NCBI GenBank assembly: GCA_000447245.1
Contig: AUYT01000001.1
Span: 1,482,001 to 1,546,000, forward strand
Length of the DNA: 64,000 nucleotides
DNA from: a candidate division Zixibacteria bacterium RBG-1
GTDB lineage: Bacteria > Zixibacteria > MSB-5A5 > DSPP01 > RBG-1
Reading direction: 5' to 3'
Numbering within the stretch: position 1 is the first letter of the stretch; the number at the start of each line of letters is the position of its first letter. The translations under genes were made by a program, and so were the position numbers. This document shows positions 26,803-34,721 of this stretch, in pieces. Below the pieces are notes generated by a model. It saw nothing but the letters and a program-made list of their open reading frames with translations, was not told the origin of the DNA and searched no databases.

Positions 26803-27705
26803 CTAAACCTTTTCAGTGGTTGATTTACCTAAAATCCCAGCCGGTCTGAAAATTAAAATGGCAATCAGGATACCAAAAGCGATGGCATCTCTGAAAGTGC
26901 TGGACAGATACCCCACCGTCATCACTTCTGCCACTCCGATTATTAAACCGCCCAGCATTGCTCCCGGAATATTCCCTATACCACCTAAGACAGCGGCCAC
27001 GAATGCCTTTAATCCTGGGAGAAGTCCCATGATCGGGTCGATTTTAGGGTTATTTAATCCCACCAGAACCCCGGCTGCTCCGGCTAAGGCCGAACCGATG
27101 GCAAAGGTTATGGTGATAATTTTATCAGTGGAAATCCCCATCAAGCTGGCTACCTGGATGTTGTAAGATACTGCCCGCATGGCTTTTCCGGTTCTGGTTT
27201 TGTAAACAAACAGCTGTAAAATCCCCATTAGAGTTAGTGAGGCTATAAGCGCAATTAATTGTAAATTGGATATCACAATTCCGGATTTACTCCAGATCTC
27301 CTGACCTTCAATCAGCTGCGGAAAAAATTTGGGGTCAGCCCCGAAGACTAATTGTCCTCCATTTTCTAACAGCAGCGAAACACCAATAGCAGTTATCAGA
27401 GCTGTCAGGCGAGATGATTTTCGCAAAGGTTTGTAAGCCAATCTTTCAATGATCACTCCCAAGCAGGAGCAGACTATCATAGAGATTAGCATCACCAGGA
27501 TAGCTTTGGGGACGGAGGGATTTTCAGCGATTCCTAACCAGTGGGCGGAATAATAACCGGCAAAAGCCCCCACCATATAGACATCGCTGTGAGCAAAGTT
27601 GATTAGCTTTAGAACCCCGTAAACCATGGTGTACCCTAAGGCAATCAGAGCGTAGATTGAACCCCAAGTAATGCCGTTGATTAGTTGTTGAATAAGTTCT
27701 TGCAT
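26803..27705 (-). CDS. livH: Branched-chain amino acid ABC transporter permease LivH
   Basis: 300 residues, about eight hydrophobic segments. Typical LivH N-terminus (LINGITWGSIYALIALGYTMVYG) and the EAA-like segment AAVLGGIGNIPGAMLGGLIIG. The ATG at 27705 lies only 11 nt past the T tract of a perfect terminator hairpin, so its expression depends on read-through from livK. No strong Shine-Dalgarno is seen (AAATAAGAAAT). Confidence 0.94.
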   Translation of the reverse strand: MQELIQQLINGITWGSIYALIALGYTMVYGVLKLINFAHSDVYMVGAFAGYYSAHWLGIAENPSVPKAILVMLISMIVCSCLGVIIERLAYKPLRKSSRLTALITAIGVSLLLENGGQLVFGADPKFFPQLIEGQEIWSKSGIVISNLQLIALIASLTLMGILQLFVYKTRTGKAMRAVSYNIQVASLMGISTDKIITITFAIGSALAGAAGVLVGLNNPKIDPIMGLLPGLKAFVAAVLGGIGNIPGAMLGGLIIGVAEVMTVGYLSSTFRDAIAFGILIAILIFRPAGILGKSTTEKV

Positions 27706-27716
27706 ATTTCTTATTT

Positions 27717-27744
27717 AAAAAATGGCAGGTCTTTTGACCTGCCA
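27717..27744 (-). terminator. Intrinsic terminator/attenuator between livK and livH
   Basis: On the minus strand a perfect 9-bp stem (TGGCAGGTC with GACCTGCCA, loop AAAA; 27744-27723) is followed by six T (27722-27717). It is placed after livK and just before livH. In liv operons the binding protein is commonly made in excess, and partial termination here would give that. Confidence 0.75.
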
Positions 27745-27779
27745 CCAAAATACCCTTTACTGAAAATTCACAGCCTGGA

Positions 27780-27794
27780 ACGGTGCTCCACCGT
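27780..27794. repeat. Small perfect hairpin directly after livK
   Basis: ACGGTG and CACCGT form a 6-bp stem with loop CTC, starting nine bases beyond the livK stop. No T tract follows. It could protect the 3' end of a truncated livK mRNA. Confidence 0.5.
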
Positions 27795-27802
27795 AGATAA
27801 TA

Positions 27803-28942
27803 TTAACTTTTTTTTTCTGGATACATCCATTTTACAAACTTTTGTTGCTGGTTTTCAATTTTAATAATCACAGCTGGCTTTTCAGCATTTCTCAAGCTGT
27901 CAATAGTCACTTTCCCTGCAATTCCTGAAAATTCTTTGGTTTTGGCAATTTCATCTCTAACTTTCGCTGGATCTAAACTGCCTGCTCTTTTAATAGCTTC
28001 AAATAAAACCATGGCCGCGTCATATCCCAAGGGCGCCATAGCATCTGGCAGCTCTCCATACTTGGCTTTGAATTCGAGCACAAAACTTTGAACCAAGGGA
28101 TCAGGATCGTCGGGAGAATAATGGTTACTATAATAACATCCCTCCAAAGCCTTTCCACCAATTTCAATTAATTTAGGGGAATCCCAGCCATCTCCCCCTA
28201 TAATTGGGATTCTGATTCCTAAGTCTCGGGCTTGTCTAACTAACAGACCAACTTCGGTATAGTAACCCGGAACAAAAATGGCTTCTGCTTTTTTTGACTT
28301 TAGATTTGTGAGTTGAGCTCTAAAATCAATGTCTCCCTCAGAATACGATTCATCTCCCACAATCTGTCCGCCTAATTTTTTATAATCCTCTGCAAAATAA
28401 TTGGCCAAGCCAACCGAATAATCATTTTTTATATCTCTTAAGATGGCCACTTTTTTTATCTTTAAATCATTATAAGTGAAGCGGGCCATCACATCCCCTT
28501 GAAAAGGATCAATAAAGCAAACCCGAAAAATATAATCTCCCTTGCGAGTAACCTCAGGATTGGTAGAAGAAGGTGTAATCATGGGAATTTTAGCTTCCTG
28601 ACAAATCGGAGCGGCGGCTAAACTTCGAGAAGAAGCAACCTCTCCTAAAACAGCTATGACTTTGTCTTGATTGATTAGCTTCTTGACTGCTGTAGCCGCC
28701 TCTTCTGGCTTTCCTTGATCATCTTCCACTATTACTACAACTTTTTTACCCAGAAGCCCGCCCTCTTGATTGATTTTCTCTACTGCCATTTGTATACCTC
28801 GGTCAGTATTGATACCGAAGGTAGCGGTCAACCCGGTCAATGAACCAAACTCTCCGATTTTGATTACATCCTCTTTCTTGCCACAACCGAAAATGAGTAA
28901 GAAAATAGCTGCCATTATAACTGATAATCTTTGCCAAAACAT
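27803..28942 (-). CDS. livK: Branched-chain amino acid-binding lipoprotein LivK/LivJ type
   Basis: 379 residues. Lipobox IFGC at about residue 20 predicts a lipid-anchored periplasmic binding protein, unlike the free E. coli LivK. The body is a type I periplasmic-binding fold (IKIGEFGSLTGLTATFG, RGIQMAVEKINQEGGLLGKKV, VPGYYTEVGLLVRQARDLG, GYDAAMVLFEAIKRAG). Leads the operon with its own promoter and GGGAGGA upstream. The ligand is probably a branched-chain or other hydrophobic amino acid, inferred from the family. Confidence 0.93.
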   Translation of the reverse strand: MFWQRLSVIMAAIFLLIFGCGKKEDVIKIGEFGSLTGLTATFGINTDRGIQMAVEKINQEGGLLGKKVVVIVEDDQGKPEEAATAVKKLINQDKVIAVLGEVASSRSLAAAPICQEAKIPMITPSSTNPEVTRKGDYIFRVCFIDPFQGDVMARFTYNDLKIKKVAILRDIKNDYSVGLANYFAEDYKKLGGQIVGDESYSEGDIDFRAQLTNLKSKKAEAIFVPGYYTEVGLLVRQARDLGIRIPIIGGDGWDSPKLIEIGGKALEGCYYSNHYSPDDPDPLVQSFVLEFKAKYGELPDAMAPLGYDAAMVLFEAIKRAGSLDPAKVRDEIAKTKEFSGIAGKVTIDSLRNAEKPAVIIKIENQQQKFVKWMYPEKKS

Positions 28943-28986
28943 TTATTCCTCCCTTTTGGTTTTTATCATTTTAAAATGCAAACTAT

Positions 28987-29016
28987 TATTTAATACTTTT
29001 TACCCGCCTTTGTCAA
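28987..29016 (-). promoter_or_regulatory. Sigma-70 promoter of the liv operon
   Basis: On the minus strand TTGACA (29016-29011), 18 nt, TAAATA (28992-28987); TTAAAT with a 17-nt spacer is an equivalent reading. The -35 boxes of this and the divergent ZIP promoter lie only 11 bp apart. Confidence 0.6.
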
Positions 29017-29027
29017 GGGTTTTTAGG

Positions 29028-29055
29028 TTGACAAACCAAGAATTAAACGTAAGAT
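29028..29055 (+). promoter_or_regulatory. Sigma-70 promoter for the ZIP transporter
   Basis: TTGACA (29028-29033), 16 nt, TAAGAT (29050-29055). It is back-to-back with the liv promoter, so simultaneous occupancy by RNA polymerase would be sterically difficult. The GTG start is about 38 nt downstream. Confidence 0.55.
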
Positions 29056-29093
29056 TAAAAGTATAGTCTGAATTTAACTCAAATTTTAATCTT

Positions 29094-29831
29094 GTGGATA
29101 ATTTTGCCTTAACCTTAGCTTTAGGAACCATAGCCGCCCTGGCCAATGTATTCGGCGGTTTCATTGTCACGGCCCGTTCCCACTGGAATCAGGAATTCTT
29201 GAAATACTTTATCGCCTTCGGCTCCGGATTTCTTCTGGCAGCGGTTTTTTTGAAAATGATACCTATCAGTTATGAACAGAGTAAACTGGCTCCTTTGTTT
29301 ATCCTAATCGGATATTTTGTGATCCATTTTTTCGAACATACTGCCGTCCCTCATTTTCACTTCGGGGAAGAAACCCATCCTGAATTTTTAATCCCGCGAG
29401 CAGTCGGGGTTTCTGCCTTGGTGGGCTTAACCACTCATACCTTTTTTGACGGGGTTTCAATTGCCAGTGGCTTCATCATTAATCCTACTCTGGGATTTTT
29501 GATTTTTTTGGCCATCATGCTGCACAAGATTCCGGAAGGTTTTACCATCGCCTCTTTATTCTTGGCCTCTGGCAGAAGTAGAAAAAAAGCTTTAACCAGT
29601 TCCTTTATTATCGGAGCCGCTACCCTGGCCGGAGTCGTGCTTATGCAATTTTTTCACTCCCTGGTAAGTCATGGCCTGGCTCTTTCAGCCGGAGTTTCTA
29701 TCTATGTGGCTGCCTCAGACCTCATGCCGGAGGTGAACAAAGAAAAGGGGATTAAGTTGTCGGTAATGGTATTTATCGGAGTGGGACTTTTCTATGTGAC
29801 AGAGTTTTTGCTGCAGAAATTGGGTCTGTAG
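29094..29831 (+). CDS. ZIP-family metal transporter
   Basis: 245 residues with eight predicted membrane segments. The metal-site helices read VGLTTHTFFDGVSIASGF (TM4, with His and Asp) and MLHKIPEGFTIASLFLASG (TM5, HxxPEG), both hallmarks of ZIP proteins. A short His loop (HFFEHTAVPHFHFGEETH) between TM3 and TM4 may bind metal. Imports Zn, Fe or Mn into the cytoplasm. The start is GTG without a clear Shine-Dalgarno. Stand-alone gene, divergent from liv. Confidence 0.9.
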   Translation: MDNFALTLALGTIAALANVFGGFIVTARSHWNQEFLKYFIAFGSGFLLAAVFLKMIPISYEQSKLAPLFILIGYFVIHFFEHTAVPHFHFGEETHPEFLIPRAVGVSALVGLTTHTFFDGVSIASGFIINPTLGFLIFLAIMLHKIPEGFTIASLFLASGRSRKKALTSSFIIGAATLAGVVLMQFFHSLVSHGLALSAGVSIYVAASDLMPEVNKEKGIKLSVMVFIGVGLFYVTEFLLQKLGL

Positions 29832-30153
29832 CCGAGTCCTGCCCCTACCTTAAGTGAAGGCTTAGAATTATACAGGTGTAATTTATAAACCACAACTTTT
29901 TGTGCTTTAGGCACATTTTTTGGTGAAGTCCTGTATTTGCTTATTGGTCACTATTCACACTTTTGCAATAACCTTATATCTCCAAGACAGTTACAAACCC
30001 GTGTAAAATACCCCCTTTTCGGCACAAGATTTGATATTGATGTTGTCAGAGGAATTTACAAGCAGGTGAAACTAAAGAGGGTTTTGAGAACGTAACTTGA
30101 AGTGAAATAAGTTGATGAAATGAGGTCCCATCTCGTAAAAGGAAAGAAAGCAC
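29832..30153 (+). other. Intergenic stretch with a weak terminator-like hairpin
   Basis: No coding potential is seen. TGTGC TTTAG GCACA (29901-29915) followed by six T could be a weak terminator for the ZIP gene, but the stem is only 5 bp. CCTGCCCCTAC near 29848 resembles a half of the GTAG-type hairpins seen elsewhere. I recognise no RNA gene. Confidence 0.3.
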
Positions 30154-30181
30154 TTGACAGAAATTTCAAAAACCATATAAT
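30154..30181 (+). promoter_or_regulatory. Strong sigma-70 promoter immediately before a TPR gene
   Basis: TTGACA (30154-30159), 16 nt, TATAAT (30176-30181). Both hexamers are consensus. The ATG is at 30195, so the expected start of transcription (about 30188) leaves a leader under 10 nt, with no room for a Shine-Dalgarno. Confidence 0.75.
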
Positions 30182-30194
30182 ATAGTTTTTCCTT

Positions 30195-31925
30195 ATGTTG
30201 AAAAAACTACTCACAAAAATGCTCAAATGCAGCGCAATTCTGGTTGTATTTCTTTTGTGGGCAACCCTTGGCTTGCTTTTAGCTCAGGATAAATTAAGCC
30301 AGGGAATTGAGGCTTACAAGGCCGGGAAATTTGACCAGGCCATTCAGCTTTTATCCGAGTTTATTTCCTCCAATCCTAATGAGCCGGATGCCTACTTCTA
30401 TTTAGGCAACGCCTATTTCCAAAAAGGGGACTTTAAACAGGCTATATCTTCCTACCTGAAAGCTTTGGAGAATAACCCCAAGGACCCGGACCTTTTATTT
30501 CAGTTGGGATTAGCTTACTATAATAATAAAGAGCATAAATCCGCACTAGAGATTTTTGACCGGGGATTGAAACAGAAAAAACAACCGGCCCGTTTTCATT
30601 ATGGTCTGGCATTGGTTCAGATGGCTCAAAAAGATTTCTCTTCTGCGGATTTGAATTTAAGAAAAGCTCTCCTTTTGGAACCCCATAGTGCAGAATATCA
30701 CCGGGCTTTGGGGGACGTGAATTCAGCCCGTCAAGTATACGGTAGCGCCATCGAAGCTTACAAAAAAGCACTGGAGATAGATTCCAGTATGTACGAAACT
30801 CATTATAGTTTGGCTCGGGCTTATTTCTTAGAGAAAAATTTTAATTCAGCGATAAACTCCTACAAAAGGGTTATCAAACTAAAGCCCGATTACCCTCAAG
30901 CTCATCTGGAATTAGCAAACATTTATTTCTTGGCTAATAAACATGCTGACGCACGTTTGGCTTATGAAGAATATCTGAAATTTGATTCAACGAATAGTTT
31001 AGTCTTTCTGAACTTAGGTCGAATTTATTACCATTTCAGACAATATTCTCAAGCTATCGAAAATTTAAATCGTTCCGCCAAGCTAAGCCCTCAAGCATAT
31101 GAGACGCATTTGTTCTTGGGTAATAGTTATCTCGATTCTGCTCGCCTAGCTCAGGATACTTTAGAAAGAAAAACCCTTTATCTTTTAGCCCAAAAAGAAT
31201 ACTCTGACTATCTAAAAGTTTTAAAAGATAGCAAGCCGGACTATCAATGGACTAAAAAAGATGCAGAATTTTGGCTCAAAAATGGAATCGCTAATTTTAA
31301 TGTAGGAGCTTCTTCTGCTTTGGAAGAAGCCCAAAAATCATTACGCAAAACTTTAGAGTTGGACCCTAATCAAAGCGAAGCTTTTTCCTACCTGGGTAAT
31401 ATTTATTATAAATTCCAAAAATTCGACGAGGCTCTGCTCTGGTTCAACAAAAAAGTGGAAAAGGACCCTACCAATTACAACGGATATTTGAATCTGGCCT
31501 ATTGTTATTTGGGAATGAACCAGCAGGATAAAGCTCTGGAAAACTATAAAAAATCTTTAGAGCTGAAACCGGACAACAAAGATGTTCGCCACCGTCTGGC
31601 TTATATTTATATTGACCAGCTGAAAGATTTTGCCAACGCCAAAGAACAATATGAACAGATTTTGAAATTGGATTCGGCTGACTGTGATGCCAAGGGATTT
31701 TTGGGATTTTCTTTGTTGATGCTTAAAAAATCCGCTGACGCGGTACCTTACTTAAACTCCGCGGTTGTCTGCGCTCCCAAAAACGTCCAATTCCATCTGT
31801 GGCTGGCCCAGGCCTATGCCCTGAGCGGACAAAAATCCAAAGCCAAGCAGTGGTATAATAAAGTTTTGGCCTTAGACCCCCGCAATCTAGATGCCAAAAA
31901 AGGGCTTGAACTTTTGGAGCTATAA
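30195..31925 (+). CDS. Exported or membrane-anchored TPR-array protein
   Basis: 576 residues. A signal peptide or anchor (~8-31, CSAILVVFLLWATLGLLLAQ) is followed by ~14-15 tetratricopeptide repeats through to the C-terminus (for example PNEPDAYFYLGNAYFQKGDF and GQKSKAKQWYNKVLALDPRN). No catalytic motif. It precedes, on the same strand, a membrane protein and the exbB-exbD-tonB cluster, so a role in assembling envelope complexes is possible but unproven. The predicted near-leaderless start is the noteworthy feature. Confidence 0.85.
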   Translation: MLKKLLTKMLKCSAILVVFLLWATLGLLLAQDKLSQGIEAYKAGKFDQAIQLLSEFISSNPNEPDAYFYLGNAYFQKGDFKQAISSYLKALENNPKDPDLLFQLGLAYYNNKEHKSALEIFDRGLKQKKQPARFHYGLALVQMAQKDFSSADLNLRKALLLEPHSAEYHRALGDVNSARQVYGSAIEAYKKALEIDSSMYETHYSLARAYFLEKNFNSAINSYKRVIKLKPDYPQAHLELANIYFLANKHADARLAYEEYLKFDSTNSLVFLNLGRIYYHFRQYSQAIENLNRSAKLSPQAYETHLFLGNSYLDSARLAQDTLERKTLYLLAQKEYSDYLKVLKDSKPDYQWTKKDAEFWLKNGIANFNVGASSALEEAQKSLRKTLELDPNQSEAFSYLGNIYYKFQKFDEALLWFNKKVEKDPTNYNGYLNLAYCYLGMNQQDKALENYKKSLELKPDNKDVRHRLAYIYIDQLKDFANAKEQYEQILKLDSADCDAKGFLGFSLLMLKKSADAVPYLNSAVVCAPKNVQFHLWLAQAYALSGQKSKAKQWYNKVLALDPRNLDAKKGLELLEL

Positions 31926-32023
31926 TATCAATCTTCGTGCATCTTGATTTTTTGAAATTAATAAATTTTCTCACTTGACAAACTCCCAAAAAAGTATAAC
32001 TTATACCGCTAAATTTTGAACCG

Positions 32024-32719
32024 ATGCCAGAACCGCAGAAATTAGAAGAACGATATCGCTACATAGGGTTTGATGTCTATCCCGCCAAAGCCGAACGGGT
32101 CTTCAAAGACCCGGCCGAAGAAAAGCTTTATCTGGAAAAAATTAAGAAGAAGGAAAAATCCCTACCCGGTTTTGAAAGGGATTTCAGCTTGGTGTACGTG
32201 CCGGCCTTTACTCGAGCCGATAAAATAATCTTGACCGTTTTCTCTTTTCTTTTGACCGCAAGTTTCTTTTTACCCTGGTTTTCTTTTACCCAGATGGGGA
32301 CCAAATTTAGCTTTTCGGCTCTAACCGCTCTTTTGAATTTAGGGAAGATTTCAGATTTCATTCCTTTAGGAGGAATCCCTGCTATAGTAATAGTAATACT
32401 AACTGCCGTCTTTATGATTTCTTCTTTTGTCTTAGGGGTGGTAAACCTTTTAACTATATTTTCCAAAGCTAAGGACCCAGAAAGATACTGGATTAGATTG
32501 AAAAAATTCATTAAGTTGGGTTACTTCCCTATTTTGATTTGGTCAATGGTCTTAGTAATCTCGATAGTGAGTTTCAGAACCCCGGTATGGGATTTGTTGG
32601 GGATAGCGCAGTTGGGGGGGAAATTTACTGTTTTCAATTTAATTCAGTTAAGCCATCTCGGTTTGTGGATGGCTTTTGCCTCGCTTTTAGTGAATAGCTC
32701 CATAGCCCGTGAAGATTAA
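32024..32719 (+). CDS. Four-helix membrane protein of unknown function
   Basis: 231 residues, not recognised. The first ~65 residues are hydrophilic and charged, then four hydrophobic segments (~68-90, ~110-150, ~170-190, ~205-225). A TTGACA lies at 31975-31980 with only a poor -10 (TAACTT, 16 nt later), and no Shine-Dalgarno precedes the ATG. It sits between the TPR protein and the ExbB homologue on the same strand; no motif links it to TonB function. Confidence 0.6.
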   Translation: MPEPQKLEERYRYIGFDVYPAKAERVFKDPAEEKLYLEKIKKKEKSLPGFERDFSLVYVPAFTRADKIILTVFSFLLTASFFLPWFSFTQMGTKFSFSALTALLNLGKISDFIPLGGIPAIVIVILTAVFMISSFVLGVVNLLTIFSKAKDPERYWIRLKKFIKLGYFPILIWSMVLVISIVSFRTPVWDLLGIAQLGGKFTVFNLIQLSHLGLWMAFASLLVNSSIARED

Positions 32720-32770
32720 GAAGAGGGCTGTAAGTTAATGAAGAGATTGAGTACGGACGGGATAATAGAT

Positions 32771-32799
32771 TTGACTTAAGTTTTGAAAATGTTTATATT
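32771..32799 (+). promoter_or_regulatory. Sigma-70 promoter of the exbB-exbD-exbD-tonB operon
   Basis: TTGACT (32771-32776), 17 nt, TATATT (32794-32799). AAAGGAGGAAGA (32814-32825) then leads into the GTG start of the ExbB homologue. Confidence 0.65.
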
Positions 32800-32825
32800 T
32801 AATATTTAACCTAAAAGGAGGAAGA

Positions 32826-33572
32826 GTGAAACAGTCGGTATTCATGACCCTGGTCTTGGTGGTATCCTTGGCCTTGGGGTTTGTAATCTGGATGCAATTG
32901 CCGGATTACTTAAAACAAGGAGGCTACCTAGTAGCGGTTCTTATTGCCTTATCCATCATGCTGGTGGCTTTTATTATAGAAAGATTGATTACTCTTAAGA
33001 AAGCTAAAGGCAGAACTTCCATCCAATCCTTTTTTAAGGACATTGTCCTTTTTATCCAGCAGGAACAATATGACAAAGCCATCGCGGCCTGCGATAAACA
33101 AAGAGGCTCTTGTGCCAATATTCTGAGAGCCGGCATTGAAAGATATCAACAGGTCCGGGCCACAGAACATAATTCAGATAAGCGACTTTCTGAGACCCAG
33201 AGAGCCATTGAAGAAGCCAATGCTTTGGAAGTTCCTCTATTGGAAAGAAATTTGATTGCCTTGTCCACTATCGCTTCGATTGCCACCATGATTGGCCTGT
33301 TGGGAACTACCATCGGAATGATTCGTGCGTTTGCGGCTACTTCTCACAGAGTGGGAGGTGTCATCGATGCTCAAGAGCTGGCCCGGGGTATTTCGGAGGC
33401 TCTGGTCAACACGGCCGGAGGACTATTTGATGCTATCATCGGTATCGTGGCTTACAATTATTTCGTTAACAGAGTTGACGCTTTCAACTACACAGTGGAT
33501 GAAGCTTCTTATGAAGTGATGCAACTCCTAAAGAGCAAAGAAGCCGAAGCGCTGGAAAAAGTCAGGGCTTAA
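32826..33572 (+). CDS. exbB: MotA/TolQ/ExbB-family proton channel
   Basis: 248 residues. An N-terminal hydrophobic helix, a second at ~37-55, a cytoplasmic region (~60-140), and then the conserved pair of helices (LSTIASIATMIGLLGTTIGMIRAF and ISEALVNTAGGLFDAIIGIVAYNYF) of ExbB. With ExbD it forms the proton-driven stator that energises TonB across the inner membrane. GTG start after a strong AGGAGGA. First gene of exbB-exbD-exbD-tonB. Confidence 0.92.
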   Translation: MKQSVFMTLVLVVSLALGFVIWMQLPDYLKQGGYLVAVLIALSIMLVAFIIERLITLKKAKGRTSIQSFFKDIVLFIQQEQYDKAIAACDKQRGSCANILRAGIERYQQVRATEHNSDKRLSETQRAIEEANALEVPLLERNLIALSTIASIATMIGLLGTTIGMIRAFAATSHRVGGVIDAQELARGISEALVNTAGGLFDAIIGIVAYNYFVNRVDAFNYTVDEASYEVMQLLKSKEAEALEKVRA

Positions 33573-33599
33573 ACTTTATTTGAATCATTTGGTGCCAAA

Positions 33600-34082
33600 A
33601 TGCTGAAACGAATGAAAAGAAGGGTAGGGATCAGAATCGACATGACCCCCATGGTGGACGTGGCTTTCCTGCTTTTGATTTTCTATATGACCACCACCCA
33701 GTTCAAACCCCCGGAGAAAAAGGAGATTAAGCTTCCTTCCTCTCATTCTGAAATTAAACTTCCGGAATCCGATTTGCTGAATATTACTATTACCGCGGAT
33801 GATTCTATCTTTGTGGACTATACTTCCAAAAGAGAACAGGTCATAGATGGTAAAAAACAAAACACCATGGATAGGATTTATCATGAAGCCACCACTCAAA
33901 ATATTGCTCAGGTCATAAATACCATCAGAGTCACGGTTCCCGGGGGATATAGTATGAAACTGGTTATAAAAGCGGATAAAAATGTAAAATATGGAACTAT
34001 GGCGGATTTGATGGATGCCTTACAAGCTATGAAAATTAATCGTTTTCATTTAATCACTGAGCTTAAATTAGACCAAGGTTAA
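33600..34082 (+). CDS. exbD: ExbD/TolR-family protein, first copy
   Basis: 160 residues. Single N-terminal transmembrane helix with the conserved proton-carrying Asp (D20 in DMTPMVDVAFLLLIFYM), then a periplasmic domain. It is longer than E. coli ExbD (about 141) through an insert around 55-100. Lies 27 bp after exbB. Shares RRVGIRIDMTPMVD with the next gene, so the two are paralogues; they may form mixed or alternative stators. Confidence 0.93.
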   Translation: MLKRMKRRVGIRIDMTPMVDVAFLLLIFYMTTTQFKPPEKKEIKLPSSHSEIKLPESDLLNITITADDSIFVDYTSKREQVIDGKKQNTMDRIYHEATTQNIAQVINTIRVTVPGGYSMKLVIKADKNVKYGTMADLMDALQAMKINRFHLITELKLDQG

Positions 34083-34162
34083 ACGTATTTGAGGTGGATA
34101 GTGACTCAAAATTTGACGATTATTTATAATGTCTCGACCATGCTCGATACAAAGGAGTTAAG

Positions 34163-34711
34163 ATGGCTGGAGTAGACATAGCCAGTGGGAGGCCACCTGG
34201 TAAAAAAACTAGTGCTTTAAGAAGACCCAAAAGAAGAGTTGGGATCAGAATTGATATGACCCCCATGGTGGATATTGCTTTTTTACTTTTAATCTTTTAT
34301 ATGGTCACCACCATTTTTATGCAGCCTCAGGCTATGGAAATCTCCTTGCCGCCCGATAAAGAAAAATCAGTCCCCATAAAGGAATCTAACCTTTTGACTT
34401 TCAGAGTGGATGAGGATGGGACTGTTTATAAAAACTTTGGAAAAGAAAAACCAGAGGTTTTTGGTTTAGACTCTTTAAGAGCTTATCTTAAACGAGAAAA
34501 TGAGGAAAAACCTAAACTGGTAACTTTTATCAAGATTCACAAAGATGCCAAATACTCCATAATGGTGGAGCTGATTGATGAGATGCAGGTGGTGGAGAAA
34601 CTTTTGCAGCAGAGAGACCCGGGGTTTAGTTATCGTTTCGCCGTAGCACCTTTATCGGAGCAGGATATAAAAGATTTGCAAGCGATAAAAACAACTAATA
34701 AACCATCTTGA
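34163..34711 (+). CDS. exbD: ExbD/TolR-family protein, second copy
   Basis: 182 residues. A basic, unstructured N-terminal tail (~1-25) comes before the helix with conserved Asp D37 (DMTPMVDIAFLLLIFYM). The periplasmic domain is different from the first copy and ends with a variable tail. Preceded by AAAGGAG; an 80-bp gap separates it from copy one and 10 bp from tonB. Tandem ExbD genes are common in FCB bacteria and often serve different TonB or motility systems. Confidence 0.93.
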   Translation: MAGVDIASGRPPGKKTSALRRPKRRVGIRIDMTPMVDIAFLLLIFYMVTTIFMQPQAMEISLPPDKEKSVPIKESNLLTFRVDEDGTVYKNFGKEKPEVFGLDSLRAYLKRENEEKPKLVTFIKIHKDAKYSIMVELIDEMQVVEKLLQQRDPGFSYRFAVAPLSEQDIKDLQAIKTTNKPS

Positions 34712-34721
34712 GATAAATATT

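Noticed and set aside
26816-27166. A 116-residue open frame opposite livH.
   Set aside because: Antisense shadow of a conserved permease gene with a proline/lysine-rich, motif-free translation.
29901-29921. A terminator after the ZIP gene.
   Set aside because: The stem is only five base pairs; kept as a low-confidence comment and not as a terminator feature.
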